64,000 bases of DNA, taken from the NCBI RefSeq assembly GCF_019430885.1, contig NZ_JAHYBZ010000006.1:310001-374000 (forward strand). The letters run 5' to 3'. Shown piece after piece: positions 18,289-26,869 of this stretch (positions are counted from its first letter, which is position 1; the number at the start of each line of letters is the position of its first letter). The stretch is from Roseomonas alba. Its GTDB lineage: Bacteria; Pseudomonadota; Alphaproteobacteria; Acetobacterales; Acetobacteraceae. Under the pieces are notes generated by a model. The model made no database searches. It saw only the letters and a program-made list of their open reading frames with translations, and had not been told where the DNA came from. A program made the translations under genes and the position numbers.

Positions 18289-18330
18289 ATGACGTCCCAT
18301 CGCCCGCCCGACACTCCGCGCGTCGGCTGA
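18289..18330 (+). CDS. Possible 13-residue leader peptide (mini-ORF)
   Basis: An ATG at 18289 is preceded by AAGGAAAGGAG, one of the strongest Shine-Dalgarno sequences in the window, 6 nt before the ATG. The frame encodes MTSHRPPDTPRVG and then stops. It lies between the candidate promoter and a GC stem-loop, ahead of the ABC exporter. The layout resembles a leader peptide with an attenuator, but there is no run of a single amino acid to suggest what it would sense. Confidence 0.3.
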   Translation: MTSHRPPDTPRVG

Positions 18331-18347
18331 CACAGACCTGACGCCCC

Positions 18348-18368
18348 GCGCCGGCTCCTTGCCGGCGC
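18348..18368 (+). terminator. Stem-loop (attenuator-like) ahead of the ABC exporter gene
   Basis: GCGCCGGC and GCCGGCGC form a perfect 8-bp stem with a TCCTT loop, followed by CCCCTTTCC. It starts 17 nt after the mini-ORF stop and ends 50 nt before the exporter start. The T-run is weak, so it may be a pause or attenuator site rather than a full terminator. Confidence 0.35.
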
Positions 18369-18418
18369 CCCCTTTCCTGCACATCCCGGGAGACACGGCC
18401 GCAGGCCGTGCCGTTACC

Positions 18419-20206
18419 ATGTCCACCGATTCCTCCGTCCACGCGGAACCCTTCCGCGTGGCCTTCCGTTTCATCCTGTCGCGCTGGCGGCGCGAGGGGT
18501 CCGCCGCGCCGCTGAGCGCTGGGCTGATGCTCGCCGCCGTGCTGTGCGACGTCGCCACGCCGCTGCTCGCCGGGCGGCTCACCGATGCCGTCGCCTCCGG
18601 CGCGCCAGGGGCGCTCGCGACGACGCTATGGCTGCTCGGCGGCATGGTTGCCCTCGGCGCGGCCATGGCGGTGCTGCGCTATGGCGCCATCCGCGCGGTC
18701 ATCCGGCTGACGCTGGGCAACATGACAGGCCTCGCCCAGGACACCTTCGCGCGCGTGCAGCGCCTGTCGGCCGATTGGCATGCGGAAACCTTTGCCGGAT
18801 CGACCGTGCGCAAGATCTCGCGCGGGATGTGGGCGCTCGACCTGCTGAACGACACGGTGCTCATCGCGCTGTTGCCCTCGCTCGCCGTGCTGGTCGCGGC
18901 CGCGGCGATGCTGGCGACGGTGTCGCCCTGGCTGGGGCTGGTCGTGCTGATCGGCGCGCTGGGCCACATCACGCTGACGGCGCTGCTGTCCGTGCTGTGG
19001 GTGGCGCCCGCCTCACGCCTGTCCAATCGCTGGGACAGCCGTCTGGGCGGGACGCTCGCGGATTCCATCGGCGCCAATGCGGTGGTGAAGTCCTTCGCCG
19101 CCGAACCGCGCGAAGATGCGCTGCTCGGCGGGCTGCTGGCGCGCTGGCGGCAGCGCACGGCGCGCGCCTGGCTGCGCGGCACGGCGGCCAATGCCGCGCA
19201 GGATGTCGCACTGCTGGTGCTGCGTGCGGGCGTGGTCGGCGCCGCGCTGGTGCTGTGGAATCTGGGGCATGCGACGGCCGGCGACGTGGTCGCGGCGCTG
19301 ACCATGTACCTGGTGGTGCAGGGCTATCTGCGCGACATCGGCTACCACATCAGCAACCTCCAGCGCAGCGTGAACGAGCTGGAGGACGCGGTCGCGCTGG
19401 AAGCCACGCGCCCGGCCATCGCCGATGCGCCGGATGCGGTGCCCCTCGCCGTGGAGAAGGGCGCGATCCACTTCGACCGCGTCGGCTTCCGCTATGGCGG
19501 GCATGTCACGCCGCTCTATCGCGACCTCGACATCCGCATCCGCGGCGGCGAGCGCGTCGGGTTGGTCGGGCATTCCGGTTCGGGCAAGTCGACGCTGGTG
19601 AAGCTGCTGCAGCGCCTGCACGACCCGACCGAGGGCCGCATCACCATCGACGGGCAGGACATCCGTCATGTGACGCAGAACAGCCTGCGGCAGGCCATCG
19701 CCCTCGTCGCGCAAGAACCCGTGCTGTTCCACCGCTCGATCGCGGAGAACATCGCCTATGGCCGCCCCGGCGCCACCGAGGCGGAGATCCTGCGCGCCGC
19801 GACCCTCGCGCACGCCGATGGCTTCATCGCCCGGCTGCCGCGCGGTCTCGCGACGCTGGTGGGCGAGCGCGGCGTGAAGCTGTCGGGCGGGGAGCGCCAG
19901 CGCATCGCCCTCGCCCGTGCCTTCCTCGCCGATGCGCCGATCCTGGTGCTGGACGAGGCGACCGCCTCGCTCGATTCCGAAAGCGAGGCGCTGATCCAGG
20001 ATGCGATGGAGACGCTGCTGGAGGGGCGCACAGCCTTGGTGATCGCGCATCGCCTGTCCACGGTGCGCGCGATGGACCGCATCCTGGTCTTCGATCGCGG
20101 CCGCGTCGTGGAGGAAGGCAGCCACGCCGCGCTGCTGGCGCGGGAAGGCGGCATCTATGCCGGGCTGTTCCGCCGCCAGGCGGAAGGGCTGGCCGAGGTG
20201 GCGTGA
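18419..20206 (+). CDS. ABC exporter, fused permease and ATP-binding domains (MsbA-like)
   Basis: 595 residues. Six membrane helices occupy about 1-320; an ATPase domain follows with Walker A GHSGSGKS at 384-391, signature LSGGERQR at 488-495, Walker B ILVLDEA at 508-514 and H-loop AHRLST. It would work as a homodimer exporting lipids, drugs or peptides across the inner membrane. The ATG at 18419 is preferred to one 20 codons upstream because the upstream segment has no homology character. A second exporter of the same family is at 40038-41906. Confidence 0.93.
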   Translation: MSTDSSVHAEPFRVAFRFILSRWRREGSAAPLSAGLMLAAVLCDVATPLLAGRLTDAVASGAPGALATTLWLLGGMVALGAAMAVLRYGAIRAVIRLTLGNMTGLAQDTFARVQRLSADWHAETFAGSTVRKISRGMWALDLLNDTVLIALLPSLAVLVAAAAMLATVSPWLGLVVLIGALGHITLTALLSVLWVAPASRLSNRWDSRLGGTLADSIGANAVVKSFAAEPREDALLGGLLARWRQRTARAWLRGTAANAAQDVALLVLRAGVVGAALVLWNLGHATAGDVVAALTMYLVVQGYLRDIGYHISNLQRSVNELEDAVALEATRPAIADAPDAVPLAVEKGAIHFDRVGFRYGGHVTPLYRDLDIRIRGGERVGLVGHSGSGKSTLVKLLQRLHDPTEGRITIDGQDIRHVTQNSLRQAIALVAQEPVLFHRSIAENIAYGRPGATEAEILRAATLAHADGFIARLPRGLATLVGERGVKLSGGERQRIALARAFLADAPILVLDEATASLDSESEALIQDAMETLLEGRTALVIAHRLSTVRAMDRILVFDRGRVVEEGSHAALLAREGGIYAGLFRRQAEGLAEVA

Positions 20207-20256
20207 GCCGCCTCGGCGATTCCCCGACAGGCGGATTTGCCGTAGGCTGAGGTGTC

Positions 20257-20643
20257 ATGTCGCTTGCCCGTCCGGGACGTCCTGGCACCTCCTGTCTGGC
20301 CATGCTGCTGGCCATGTCGCTCGTGCTCGGCGCACCGGCCGGAAGCGTGGCGCAACAAGGGAGCCGGAACGTCATGAAGATCGACACTGCCCTGGCAGAA
20401 GCACTCGGCGCCGCGCCCGATCCCGCCCAGCGCTTCGGCGTCATCATCCGCTTCTCGACCGAGGACGCGACGACGCGGCGCGGCGTCCTGCAGCGCCTCG
20501 GCATCACGCCGACGGCGGTCTATGAGAGCCTGCCCGGCGCCGCCGCGACGGTGACGCGGGCGCAGATCGACAGCCTCGCCGCGGCGGCGGAGGTCAGCGC
20601 CATCGAGGCGGACGGCACCGCGACCGTCCTGCCCCGGCGCTGA
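20257..20643 (+). CDS. Secreted orphan peptidase-inhibitor I9-like domain protein
   Basis: 128 residues. A signal peptide (PGTSCLAMLLAMSLVLGAPA, ending near AQQ at 33-34) precedes a region of about 75 residues: RFGVIIRFSTEDATTRRGVL, then PTAVYESLPGAAATVTRAQI and VSAIEADGTATVLPRR. The strand-helix-strand-strand-helix-strand order and the final VSAIEAD match the propeptide/inhibitor I9 domain of subtilisins, here without a protease. It may inhibit or chaperone a subtilisin; the S8 protease gene 1 kb downstream (opposite strand) is the obvious candidate partner. The link is inference. Confidence 0.55.
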   Translation: MSLARPGRPGTSCLAMLLAMSLVLGAPAGSVAQQGSRNVMKIDTALAEALGAAPDPAQRFGVIIRFSTEDATTRRGVLQRLGITPTAVYESLPGAAATVTRAQIDSLAAAAEVSAIEADGTATVLPRR

Positions 20644-20659
20644 TCCGCGGCGGGACCGG

Positions 20660-21429
20660 TCAGCCGCCCCCGGGGGATTGTCGGCGCGCGAGCCGCCTGT
20701 AGGCACTGCGATCCGCGAGCTTGTCGCGGTGCCAGGCATGCAGGCCGTGGTGGAAGCGCCGCGCCGCCGCGCCACCTTCGGGCACCACCCGCAATTCCGA
20801 TTGCCGGTTCGCCCGGTTCAGGAACACGACCTGCGCGATGGGCTGCCCCGGCTCGACATGCCGCGCCTGGTCCATCGGGGGCTTGCACGGCACGAGGTTG
20901 ACCGGGTTGCCATACCATTCGGCCTGGACCAGCCCGGCGACGACCTGCACCCCTGGCCGGCTCAGCGACGGGAGGAACAGCGTCCCCAGCCCCGCCGGCG
21001 TGCGCCAGACATAGGGCAGGTGGACCTTGAATAGGTCGTCCTGGTCCTCCCGGACGAAGAAGCTGAGGCCCGGCTCGCGCAGCTCCGGCCAGGGCGGTGA
21101 CGCCGGAATCTCATAGGCGTTGAGCAGGAAGCGCGCTTCGGGCCGGTCGCACACATAGAAAACGCGTGGATCGCGCCAGATGCCGTCCGGTCCGGGCCGC
21201 TCGAAGGGCGAGCGGAAAGCATGCGCACCGTGCGGTATCGCCTGGGGCGGGCACAGCCCGAAGCGAATGGGGGGGACGGCAGCAGGAACCCCAGCGCCGC
21301 CGCCGCCACGAAGGGCAGGCATTGCTCCTCGGTGCCATGGTCCTCGGGCACCTGGGCCCGTAGCCGGCCCGTGGCCGGGATCGGCATCGCCAGGCCGGGA
21401 ACCAGGGAACAGGTCTCGACAACGGGCAT
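20660..21429 (-). pseudogene. Frameshifted gene, possible DUF6065-like protein
   Basis: The N-terminal part reads from an ATG at 21429 (MPVVETCSLVPGLAMPIPAT to GTEEQCLPFVAAAALGFLLP). It then loses coding character at a run of seven G on the plus strand (21269-21275). The rest continues in another frame from about 21265 (IRFGLCPPQAIPHGAHAF, LPYVWRTPAGLGTLFLPSLS, GLVQAEWYGNPVNLVPCKPP) to the stop at 20660. Joined, they give about 256 residues. The RTPAGLG, W-N and HVEPGQPIAQVVF pattern resembles DUF6065 (moderate to low certainty). One extra C in the C7 tract would restore the frame, so this is either a sequencing error, a phase-variable tract or a recent pseudogene. Confidence 0.55.
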
Positions 21430-21505
21430 GGTTGCCCCCTGCGCCAATGACCGGCCCCCGGGCGTCGAGCGCCACCGGGGCCGGTCCCAGGCTGCCTGAG
21501 CGGAT

Positions 21506-21533
21506 CCTGTCCGGATGAACTCATCCGGACAGG
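21506..21533. other. Perfect 12-bp hairpin
   Basis: CCTGTCCGGATG and CATCCGGACAGG pair around an AACT loop. It lies between the S8 protease stop and the frameshifted gene start, both on the minus strand. The TGTCCGGA core echoes the TTCCGGACAGG end of family B repeats. It may back up the terminator at 21562 or be a solo remnant of a repeat. Confidence 0.45.
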
Positions 21534-21561
21534 TGAAGATGCTCGCAAAAACAGACACCTG

Positions 21562-21599
21562 GAGCATTGCGGGTGAACGGAAGTTCGCCGGAAATGCTC
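21562..21599 (-). terminator. Likely intrinsic terminator of the S8 protease gene
   Basis: On the minus strand GAGCATTTCCGGCGAAC and GTTCACCCGCAATGCTC pair at 14 of 17 positions around a TTCC loop. The hairpin begins at the stop codon. About 10 nt further on there is a run of five T (complement of 21547-21551). The position and strand fit termination of the protease transcript. Confidence 0.5.
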
Positions 21600-22849
21600 T
21601 AGACGCCCTTCTTCGCCACGACCGGAGCCGGGTCGAAGGCCATCGCGGCCCGGTCGGTATTCACCCGCCCATAGCCGAAATTGGCGTCCCAGCCGGGCGG
21701 GCCGAGATTGTCCACATGGAAGGCGAGCAGGTTCCAGATCTGCTCATTCGTCGCGAAGCGATGCGCGCCCCAGATCACCGCCGCAGCGCCGGAGACATGG
21801 GGGCAGGCCATGCTGGTGCCGCTCATGTTCCCATAGCCGCCGCCCCGCGTCGTCGACAGCACGGTTACCCCGGGCGCGCAGATGTCCACTTCCGGGCCGC
21901 GGCTCGAGAAGGGGGCGAGCGCATTGGCGGAATCGACCGCCGAGACGGCGATGACGTTGCGATACTTCGCCGGGAAGCCGACGGTCGATCCCGATGGCGA
22001 GGATGGCGCCCCGCTGTTGCCTGCCGCGGCGACGATCAGCAGCCCCCGCGCCCAGGCGGTCTTGCAGATCGTCTCCAGCGCCGCTGGGGCCGCGCCGGCG
22101 CCCAGGCTCATGCTGATGATGTGCATGCGGTTCTGGATGCACCAGTCGATGCCTGAGATGATCTGGCTGAAGGCGCCGCTGCCCGCGCTGTTCAGCACCT
22201 TCACCGCATAGAGGAAGGCACTCGGCGCCACGCCGACCACGCCAATGCCGTTGATCGGCGCGGCGATGGTGCCGGCGCAATGCGTGCCGTGGCCATGGTC
22301 GTCCATCGGCGTCACCGCGCCGGACACGAAGCTGACCCCGCCGCGGTAGTTCGCGACCAGGTCCGGATGATGGAAATCGATGCCCGTATCGAGCACGGCC
22401 ACGCGCACCCCCTCACCCTGCGAGGACGGCCAGGCTTCCCGGGAACGGATCTGGGAGACACCGGCGGGCACCGTCTCGGCCTGCACGCTGGGCTGGTCCT
22501 CGAATTTCAGATGCGAGAACTGGTCGGCGTCGATCGCGTAGCAGGGCATGTCCTCCTCGATCGCCGCGACGTTGCCGTTCTTGGAGAGCTTCTCCACTTC
22601 CGCCTGGGTCAGTTGCGCCGTGACGATCGGCGCCTCGTACTGGTTCACGTCGTAGCCGATGAGGTCATCAGGCATGGGCGGAATGGAGGTTCCCGAAACC
22701 ATGTCCGTCGCCGCGAAGAACTGGGTCTGCATGCCCTTCGGAAGGACGCTGCGCACGATCTCGACCTTGTCGGTGCCCGCGTCCGGCCGCTTGTCCTTCG
22801 GCTTGAAGGTCACGATGACCGAGCGCCGAGTATCCTGCTTATTGGCCAT
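21599..22849 (-). CDS. S8 family serine peptidase (subtilisin-like)
   Basis: 416 residues from the ATG at 22849, with AGGGAGAA just upstream. Residues about 10-105 form an I9-type propeptide (ending NVAAIEED). The catalytic domain carries Asp154 (AVLDTGID), His187 (DDHGHGTHCAGT), oxyanion Asn278 (AAAGNSG) and Ser346 (SGTSMACPHVSG). The N-terminus MANKQDTRRSVIVTFKPKDK is hydrophilic with no signal peptide. The enzyme is therefore cytosolic, released by lysis or exported by a non-Sec route. A separate secreted I9-like protein is encoded 1 kb away. Confidence 0.95.
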   Translation of the reverse strand: MANKQDTRRSVIVTFKPKDKRPDAGTDKVEIVRSVLPKGMQTQFFAATDMVSGTSIPPMPDDLIGYDVNQYEAPIVTAQLTQAEVEKLSKNGNVAAIEEDMPCYAIDADQFSHLKFEDQPSVQAETVPAGVSQIRSREAWPSSQGEGVRVAVLDTGIDFHHPDLVANYRGGVSFVSGAVTPMDDHGHGTHCAGTIAAPINGIGVVGVAPSAFLYAVKVLNSAGSGAFSQIISGIDWCIQNRMHIISMSLGAGAAPAALETICKTAWARGLLIVAAAGNSGAPSSPSGSTVGFPAKYRNVIAVSAVDSANALAPFSSRGPEVDICAPGVTVLSTTRGGGYGNMSGTSMACPHVSGAAAVIWGAHRFATNEQIWNLLAFHVDNLGPPGWDANFGYGRVNTDRAAMAFDPAPVVAKKGV

Positions 22850-23172
22850 GACGTTCTCCCTTCCGCAACCGATCCGTGCAGGGAGCGCCACCGATCCTCT
22901 GCCGGTGGTTGCGCGCCTGTTGTGCGCTTTCCATCCGGCAGGCGCAAATCATTTCGATTTAGGATCATTATCATGAATCGGCTACAGACAGGCACGCACC
23001 ATGCGGGCCGCTGCGCCATGATCGATCAACTCAGGCGTGTGGAGCGGGCGACAACGATACTGCGTCGCGCATCGGGAACGGCCGCGCCGGCCACGCGGCC
23101 ATCATCTCCGGCCAGGCCGGCGCCAGCCGGGAGATATCGGCCGAAGGCGCAGGGCGCCCCCGGCCGGCCGCG
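22850..23172. other. 323-bp gap upstream of the protease gene, with an AT-rich candidate control region
   Basis: No gene is supported here. An AT-rich patch at 22946-22973 contains AAATC-ATTTC-GATTT (perfect 5-bp inverted repeat). It is followed on the minus strand by TGATAATGATC, which has the left half of a Fur-type box. It lies about 100-125 nt upstream of the protease start and is the natural promoter region. The rest is GC-rich and featureless. Confidence 0.3.
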
Positions 23173-23481
23173 TCACTGGAAGGGAATCCCGATCCCCGGC
23201 CCGCTCGGCATCGCCGGGTCGGGATTGCCGCCGCCGATCTCAAAGTCGCTCGCAGGCGTCGGTGCCCCGGCCATGGACCCGGCATAGGGGTCGGAATCCT
23301 GTGCCCGGTCCTGGCGCGTTTCCTGGTTCATGGCGCGGTTCAGGCGGCGGGAGGCCTGCTGTTCCGGCGTCCCGTCCGAGGCCGGAGTCGGCGCCTGATT
23401 CTCATAGGTGATCGGGATCGGCTGTTGGGGCGCGCAGGCCGCGGCGGCGGCGAGCATGGCCGTCAGCAGGAGGTGGCGCAT
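23173..23481 (-). CDS. Small putative lipoprotein
   Basis: 102 residues from the ATG at 23481, preceded by an AGGA-type ribosome site. The signal peptide MRHLLLTAMLAAAAACAPQQ ends in a lipobox (AAAC, Cys16). The mature protein is hydrophilic; it includes EQQASRRLNRAMNQETRQDR and a Gly/Pro-rich end, with no known domain. It is transcribed divergently from the lipoprotein gene at 23637. Confidence 0.6.
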   Translation of the reverse strand: MRHLLLTAMLAAAAACAPQQPIPITYENQAPTPASDGTPEQQASRRLNRAMNQETRQDRAQDSDPYAGSMAGAPTPASDFEIGGGNPDPAMPSGPGIGIPFQ

Positions 23482-23636
23482 GGCGGAATCGTCCTGGCAT
23501 TCATCGTGACCGATCCTACGCGTTTGCGCGCAGGACGCGAAGGCTGGCCCGGCAACGTCACCCTGGCGCCCTGCCTGCGACGCGGCATGATCCGCATATG
23601 ACAAGCGACAGCCACGATCCACGGCAAGGGGGCGCG

Positions 23637-24617
23637 ATGGTCGGACGGCGGGTGATGGCGCTCGCCCTCGCCGCCCTGCCGGCTGCCTGCGCCGGCGTCT
23701 CCCCGATCGAAGCGGCGCGCCTTGCCCGGGACGGCGAACATGCGACCGGCCGGCTGGCCGCAGATGTTTCCGCGGCGCAGCAGCGGGTCGAGCGGGCGCG
23801 GGACCTGGTGCTGCTCCGCGCGGCCCTCGCCGCCCCTGCCGGCACCGGCGTCGCCGCGCTGCGGGCACAGCCCGGTGTGATGGCGGCCGATGCGCGGCTG
23901 GCCCCCGCGTCGGCGATCCTGGCCCAGGACCACGAGGCCCTCGAAGGACTGCGCGAGAGCTACCGCGGCTTCGGCGAGGTCGCCGCCGGGCGCGATCCGG
24001 AAGCGTTCGACGCGCTGCTCGACCGCGCCATGGAGGATGCCGAGGCGCTACGCACCCTGATCGAGCGCCACGCCACGGACGGATCCGAACTGGTCGAGAG
24101 CCTGCCGGGCGGCGAGACCGTCATCGGTGTCGCGCGCCTGGCTGGCGGCGCGATCAGCCGGGCGCGCGCGGCGCGCGGCCTGATGGAGCCAAACGACGCG
24201 CTGATCGCACTGCTCGACAGCCTGATCGGTTCGGCCGAGCGCGAGAAGGCGATGCTCGGTCCGCTGCTGGCCGAGGTGGCGGCCGACCACGGCGCGGATG
24301 TCGCCGCGGCGCTGCGCCGGGCCGGCGTGGCGCGGGTAGGCAGCGCCGCCGCACTGGACGGCCTCGCGGAGTCCTTTGGCTGGTCCATCTCGCCCCTCGC
24401 CGATCAGCGATTGCGGGAGGGTGCGGCGCGGCGGGTCGCGCTCGGGCTCGATGCCGTTGCGGCGCGGCGTGCGACGGCGGAACCGGCACGTATGCTGGAC
24501 CCTGCGGCCGGTCGCGCCGTACTGGCGGCGCTACGGGACCGGCACCTTGCCCTGCGCGCCGGGGCTCGGCGGGACCCCGATGCCCTGCGCGACAGTCTGC
24601 ACAGGCTGGCACGGTAG
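23637..24617 (+). CDS. Putative lipoprotein with a long helical domain, unknown function
   Basis: 326 residues from the ATG at 23637, which follows GGCAAGGGGGCG. An ATG 13 codons earlier (23598) is the alternative. The signal peptide MVGRRVMALALAALPAACAG contains a lipobox (PAAC, Cys18). The mature protein is Ala/Arg/Glu-rich and almost entirely predicted helix (ADVSAAQQRVERARDLVLL; EAFDALLDRAMEDAEALRTL), with a more hydrophobic Gly/Ala patch near ETVIGVARLAGGAIS. No family is recognised. It is probably periplasmic and membrane-anchored. Confidence 0.6.
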   Translation: MVGRRVMALALAALPAACAGVSPIEAARLARDGEHATGRLAADVSAAQQRVERARDLVLLRAALAAPAGTGVAALRAQPGVMAADARLAPASAILAQDHEALEGLRESYRGFGEVAAGRDPEAFDALLDRAMEDAEALRTLIERHATDGSELVESLPGGETVIGVARLAGGAISRARAARGLMEPNDALIALLDSLIGSAEREKAMLGPLLAEVAADHGADVAAALRRAGVARVGSAAALDGLAESFGWSISPLADQRLREGAARRVALGLDAVAARRATAEPARMLDPAAGRAVLAALRDRHLALRAGARRDPDALRDSLHRLAR

Positions 24618-24849
24618 GAAGCCCGCCGGGCGCAGCATGTCTGTCGTGCCTGCTCCCATGGAGTGCGGTCCGGGATGCCGGCATCCGGCCCCCCGATGAC
24701 GTTGCACGGCAACGCCGATGGAAACGCCCGGCAGCCTGGCTCAGAAGGGCGATGCCTCTCCATGGCCTGAGCGCCACCGCCACAAGCGGCCCGATCCTTG
24801 CTAGCCCCGCCGCGACCCTGGTGCCACGGCGGCTCCGGGCTGGGAGAGC

Positions 24850-26472
24850 ATGATGAAACTGAAGAATCGTCTGGCCGGTGGCGCCATTGCCGCCGCCGCA
24901 CTGCTTGCTTTGGGGGCAACCGGCGCCGTCGCGCAGCAGGCCGGCACGCTGCGCATCGCCATGACCGCGGCTGACGTGCCGACCACCTCGGGCATGCCGA
25001 ACAATGGCTACGAGGGCATGCGCTTTCTCGGCTATCCGATCTTCGAGCCGCTGGTGCAGTGGAACCTGACGCGCGCCGACGTGCCCGCCGATATCCGCGA
25101 CGGCCTGGCCGAAAGCTGGACGCAGGATGCCGCCAATCCGAAGCTGTGGCGCTTCCGCCTTCGCCAGGGCGTGAAGTTCCATGACGGCACGGCCTTCAAC
25201 GCCGATGCGGTGATCTGGAACTTCGACCGCTTCTTCCGCAACGACAGCCCGCAATTCGACGCGACCGGGTCGGCCATCACGCGCGGGCGCATTCCCGTGC
25301 TCGCCGCCTATCGCAAGATCGACGAGTACACGGTCGAGATCGAGACCACCCGGCCCGTCTCCTACTGGCCGTACCTGATGACGCTGGTCCTGATGACCTC
25401 GCCCAATTCCTTCGAGCAGGGCGGGCGCGACTGGGCGCGCACCGCGGCGCTGCCGCCGGCGGGCACGGGTCCCTTCCGCCTGACGCGCTTCGTGCCACGC
25501 CAGTCGGCCGAACTCGGGCGCAACGCCGAGTATTGGGATGAAGCGCGCCGCGCGAAGCTGGAGCGCATCGTGCTGCTGCCCATGCCGGAAGCGACGACCC
25601 GCCTCGCGGCGCTGCGCTCGGGCCAGGTCGACTGGATCGAGGTGCCGCCGCCGGATGCCATTCCCTCCTTGCGCCAGGCGGGGTTCCAGGTGGTGACCAA
25701 CTCCTACCCGCATGTGTGGCCCTGGGTCTTCGCCGTCGGGCGCAACGGCAGCCCGGTCGCCGACCAGCGCGTGCGCCAGGCGCTGAACTACTGCTTCGAC
25801 CGCGCCGGCCTGGTGACGATGCTGAACGACACGGCGGAACCCGCGGTCGGCTTCTTCCGCCCCTCCGACCCGCGCTTCGGCAGCCCGCAGAACCGCTACA
25901 CGCTCGATGCCGCGCGCGGCCGCGCATTGTTGGCCGAGGCCGGCTACACCGCGCAAAATCCGCTGAAGATCAAGATCGCGATCTCGCCGTCGGGTTCGGG
26001 CCAGATGCTGCCGCTGCCGATGAACGAGTTCCTGCAGCAGTCGATGAAAGAAAACTGCGGCGTCGACGTCACCTTCGAGGTGGTGGAGTGGAACACGCTG
26101 CTCGGCTCCCAGCGCGTGGCACCGGATCAGCCGCAATGGCTGGGCGCGGATGCGGCGAATGTCTCGCTGGTCTCCTCGGACCCGTCGCAGATGGCGCGGT
26201 GGTTCCTGTCCTCGAACTTCTCGCCGCGCGGGTCGAATTCCGGCCATTGGCGCGACGCGCAGTTCGATGCCGCGCTCGCCGAGCTGGAGACCGCGACCGA
26301 CCCGCAGCGCATCCTGGCGCTGACCCGCACGGCCAATGAGCGGCTGGTGGATGGGGCGCCGTGGCTGTGGATCGTGCACGACCTGAACCCGCGGGCGATG
26401 AGCCGCCGGGTCAGCGGCTTCGTCTCCGCGCAGTCGTGGTTCCAGGACCTGACGCGGGTGTCGCTGCAGTAA
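24850..26472 (+). CDS. ABC transporter substrate-binding protein, family 5 (peptide/dipeptide type)
   Basis: 540 residues. A signal peptide (about 1-30, ending GAVAQQ) precedes an SBP_bac_5 domain: FLGYPIFEPLVQWNL, then KLWRFRLRQGVKFHDGTAFN (the family signature), RNAEYWDEARRAKLERI and a C-terminal lobe. Periplasmic receptors of this family deliver peptides, nickel or sugars to a Dpp/Opp-type permease. No permease is adjacent. The following gene encodes a close paralogue with the same start of the mature chain (LRIAMTAADVPTTSGMPNNG), so a tandem duplication is evident. Confidence 0.93.
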   Translation: MMKLKNRLAGGAIAAAALLALGATGAVAQQAGTLRIAMTAADVPTTSGMPNNGYEGMRFLGYPIFEPLVQWNLTRADVPADIRDGLAESWTQDAANPKLWRFRLRQGVKFHDGTAFNADAVIWNFDRFFRNDSPQFDATGSAITRGRIPVLAAYRKIDEYTVEIETTRPVSYWPYLMTLVLMTSPNSFEQGGRDWARTAALPPAGTGPFRLTRFVPRQSAELGRNAEYWDEARRAKLERIVLLPMPEATTRLAALRSGQVDWIEVPPPDAIPSLRQAGFQVVTNSYPHVWPWVFAVGRNGSPVADQRVRQALNYCFDRAGLVTMLNDTAEPAVGFFRPSDPRFGSPQNRYTLDAARGRALLAEAGYTAQNPLKIKIAISPSGSGQMLPLPMNEFLQQSMKENCGVDVTFEVVEWNTLLGSQRVAPDQPQWLGADAANVSLVSSDPSQMARWFLSSNFSPRGSNSGHWRDAQFDAALAELETATDPQRILALTRTANERLVDGAPWLWIVHDLNPRAMSRRVSGFVSAQSWFQDLTRVSLQ

Positions 26473-26483
26473 GGGACGGAACC

Positions 26484-26791
26484 GAGAAGGGCGCTGCCCC
26501 TCTCGCGCGAAGCCTGGGGTGGGAAGGTCGTCGGAGAGGGGCTTCACTCCTCTCCGAACCTCACCCCGGCAAAGGCCGAAAGGCCTTTGCAAACCGATCT
26601 CTGGCCCGGGCGGGAACGCCGTGTTGCCCCTCCCAGCACGCTCGGTGCGCAAAAGCGCGTCTCGGCATGTCGCTCGGCCAGGGGCGCCCGGCGCCAAATT
26701 GAGGTTTCCAAAGGCCTTTCGGCCTTTGGCGGGTCCAGGGCAGAGCCCTGGCGAGGTGGTTTGGAGGGGCGGAGCCCCTCTATCCGCGCGC
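26484..26791. repeat. Family A intergenic repeat, copy A2
   Basis: It fills the gap between the two paralogous binding-protein genes. Modules in order: a GAGAAGGGC/GCCCCTCTC hairpin, a GGAGAGGGG/CTCCTCTCC hairpin and a CAAAGGCC-GAAA-GGCCTTTG hairpin. The directional core follows (CTCGGTGCGCAAAAGCGCGT, then GGGGCGCCCGGCGCCAAATT), then the inverted CCAAAGGCC-TTTC-GGCCTTTGG hairpin and a final TTGGAGGGGC/GCCCCTC hairpin. The duplicated receptor genes therefore do not share a simple intergenic spacer. Confidence 0.75.
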
Positions 26792-26869
26792 CCTCCCCCG
26801 GCCCACTCCTTGCATACAATCGCGCAGGGGCGCCGGACCACGGCGCCCCCGATACGGGGAGATCGTTGC

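Noticed and set aside
20962..21567. Complete separate gene of 201 codons in the frame of the DUF6065-like N-terminus
   Set aside because: Only the first part (from 21429 to about 21276) looks like protein; past the G7 tract the frame becomes Arg/Ser-rich, so a frameshift is the better explanation.
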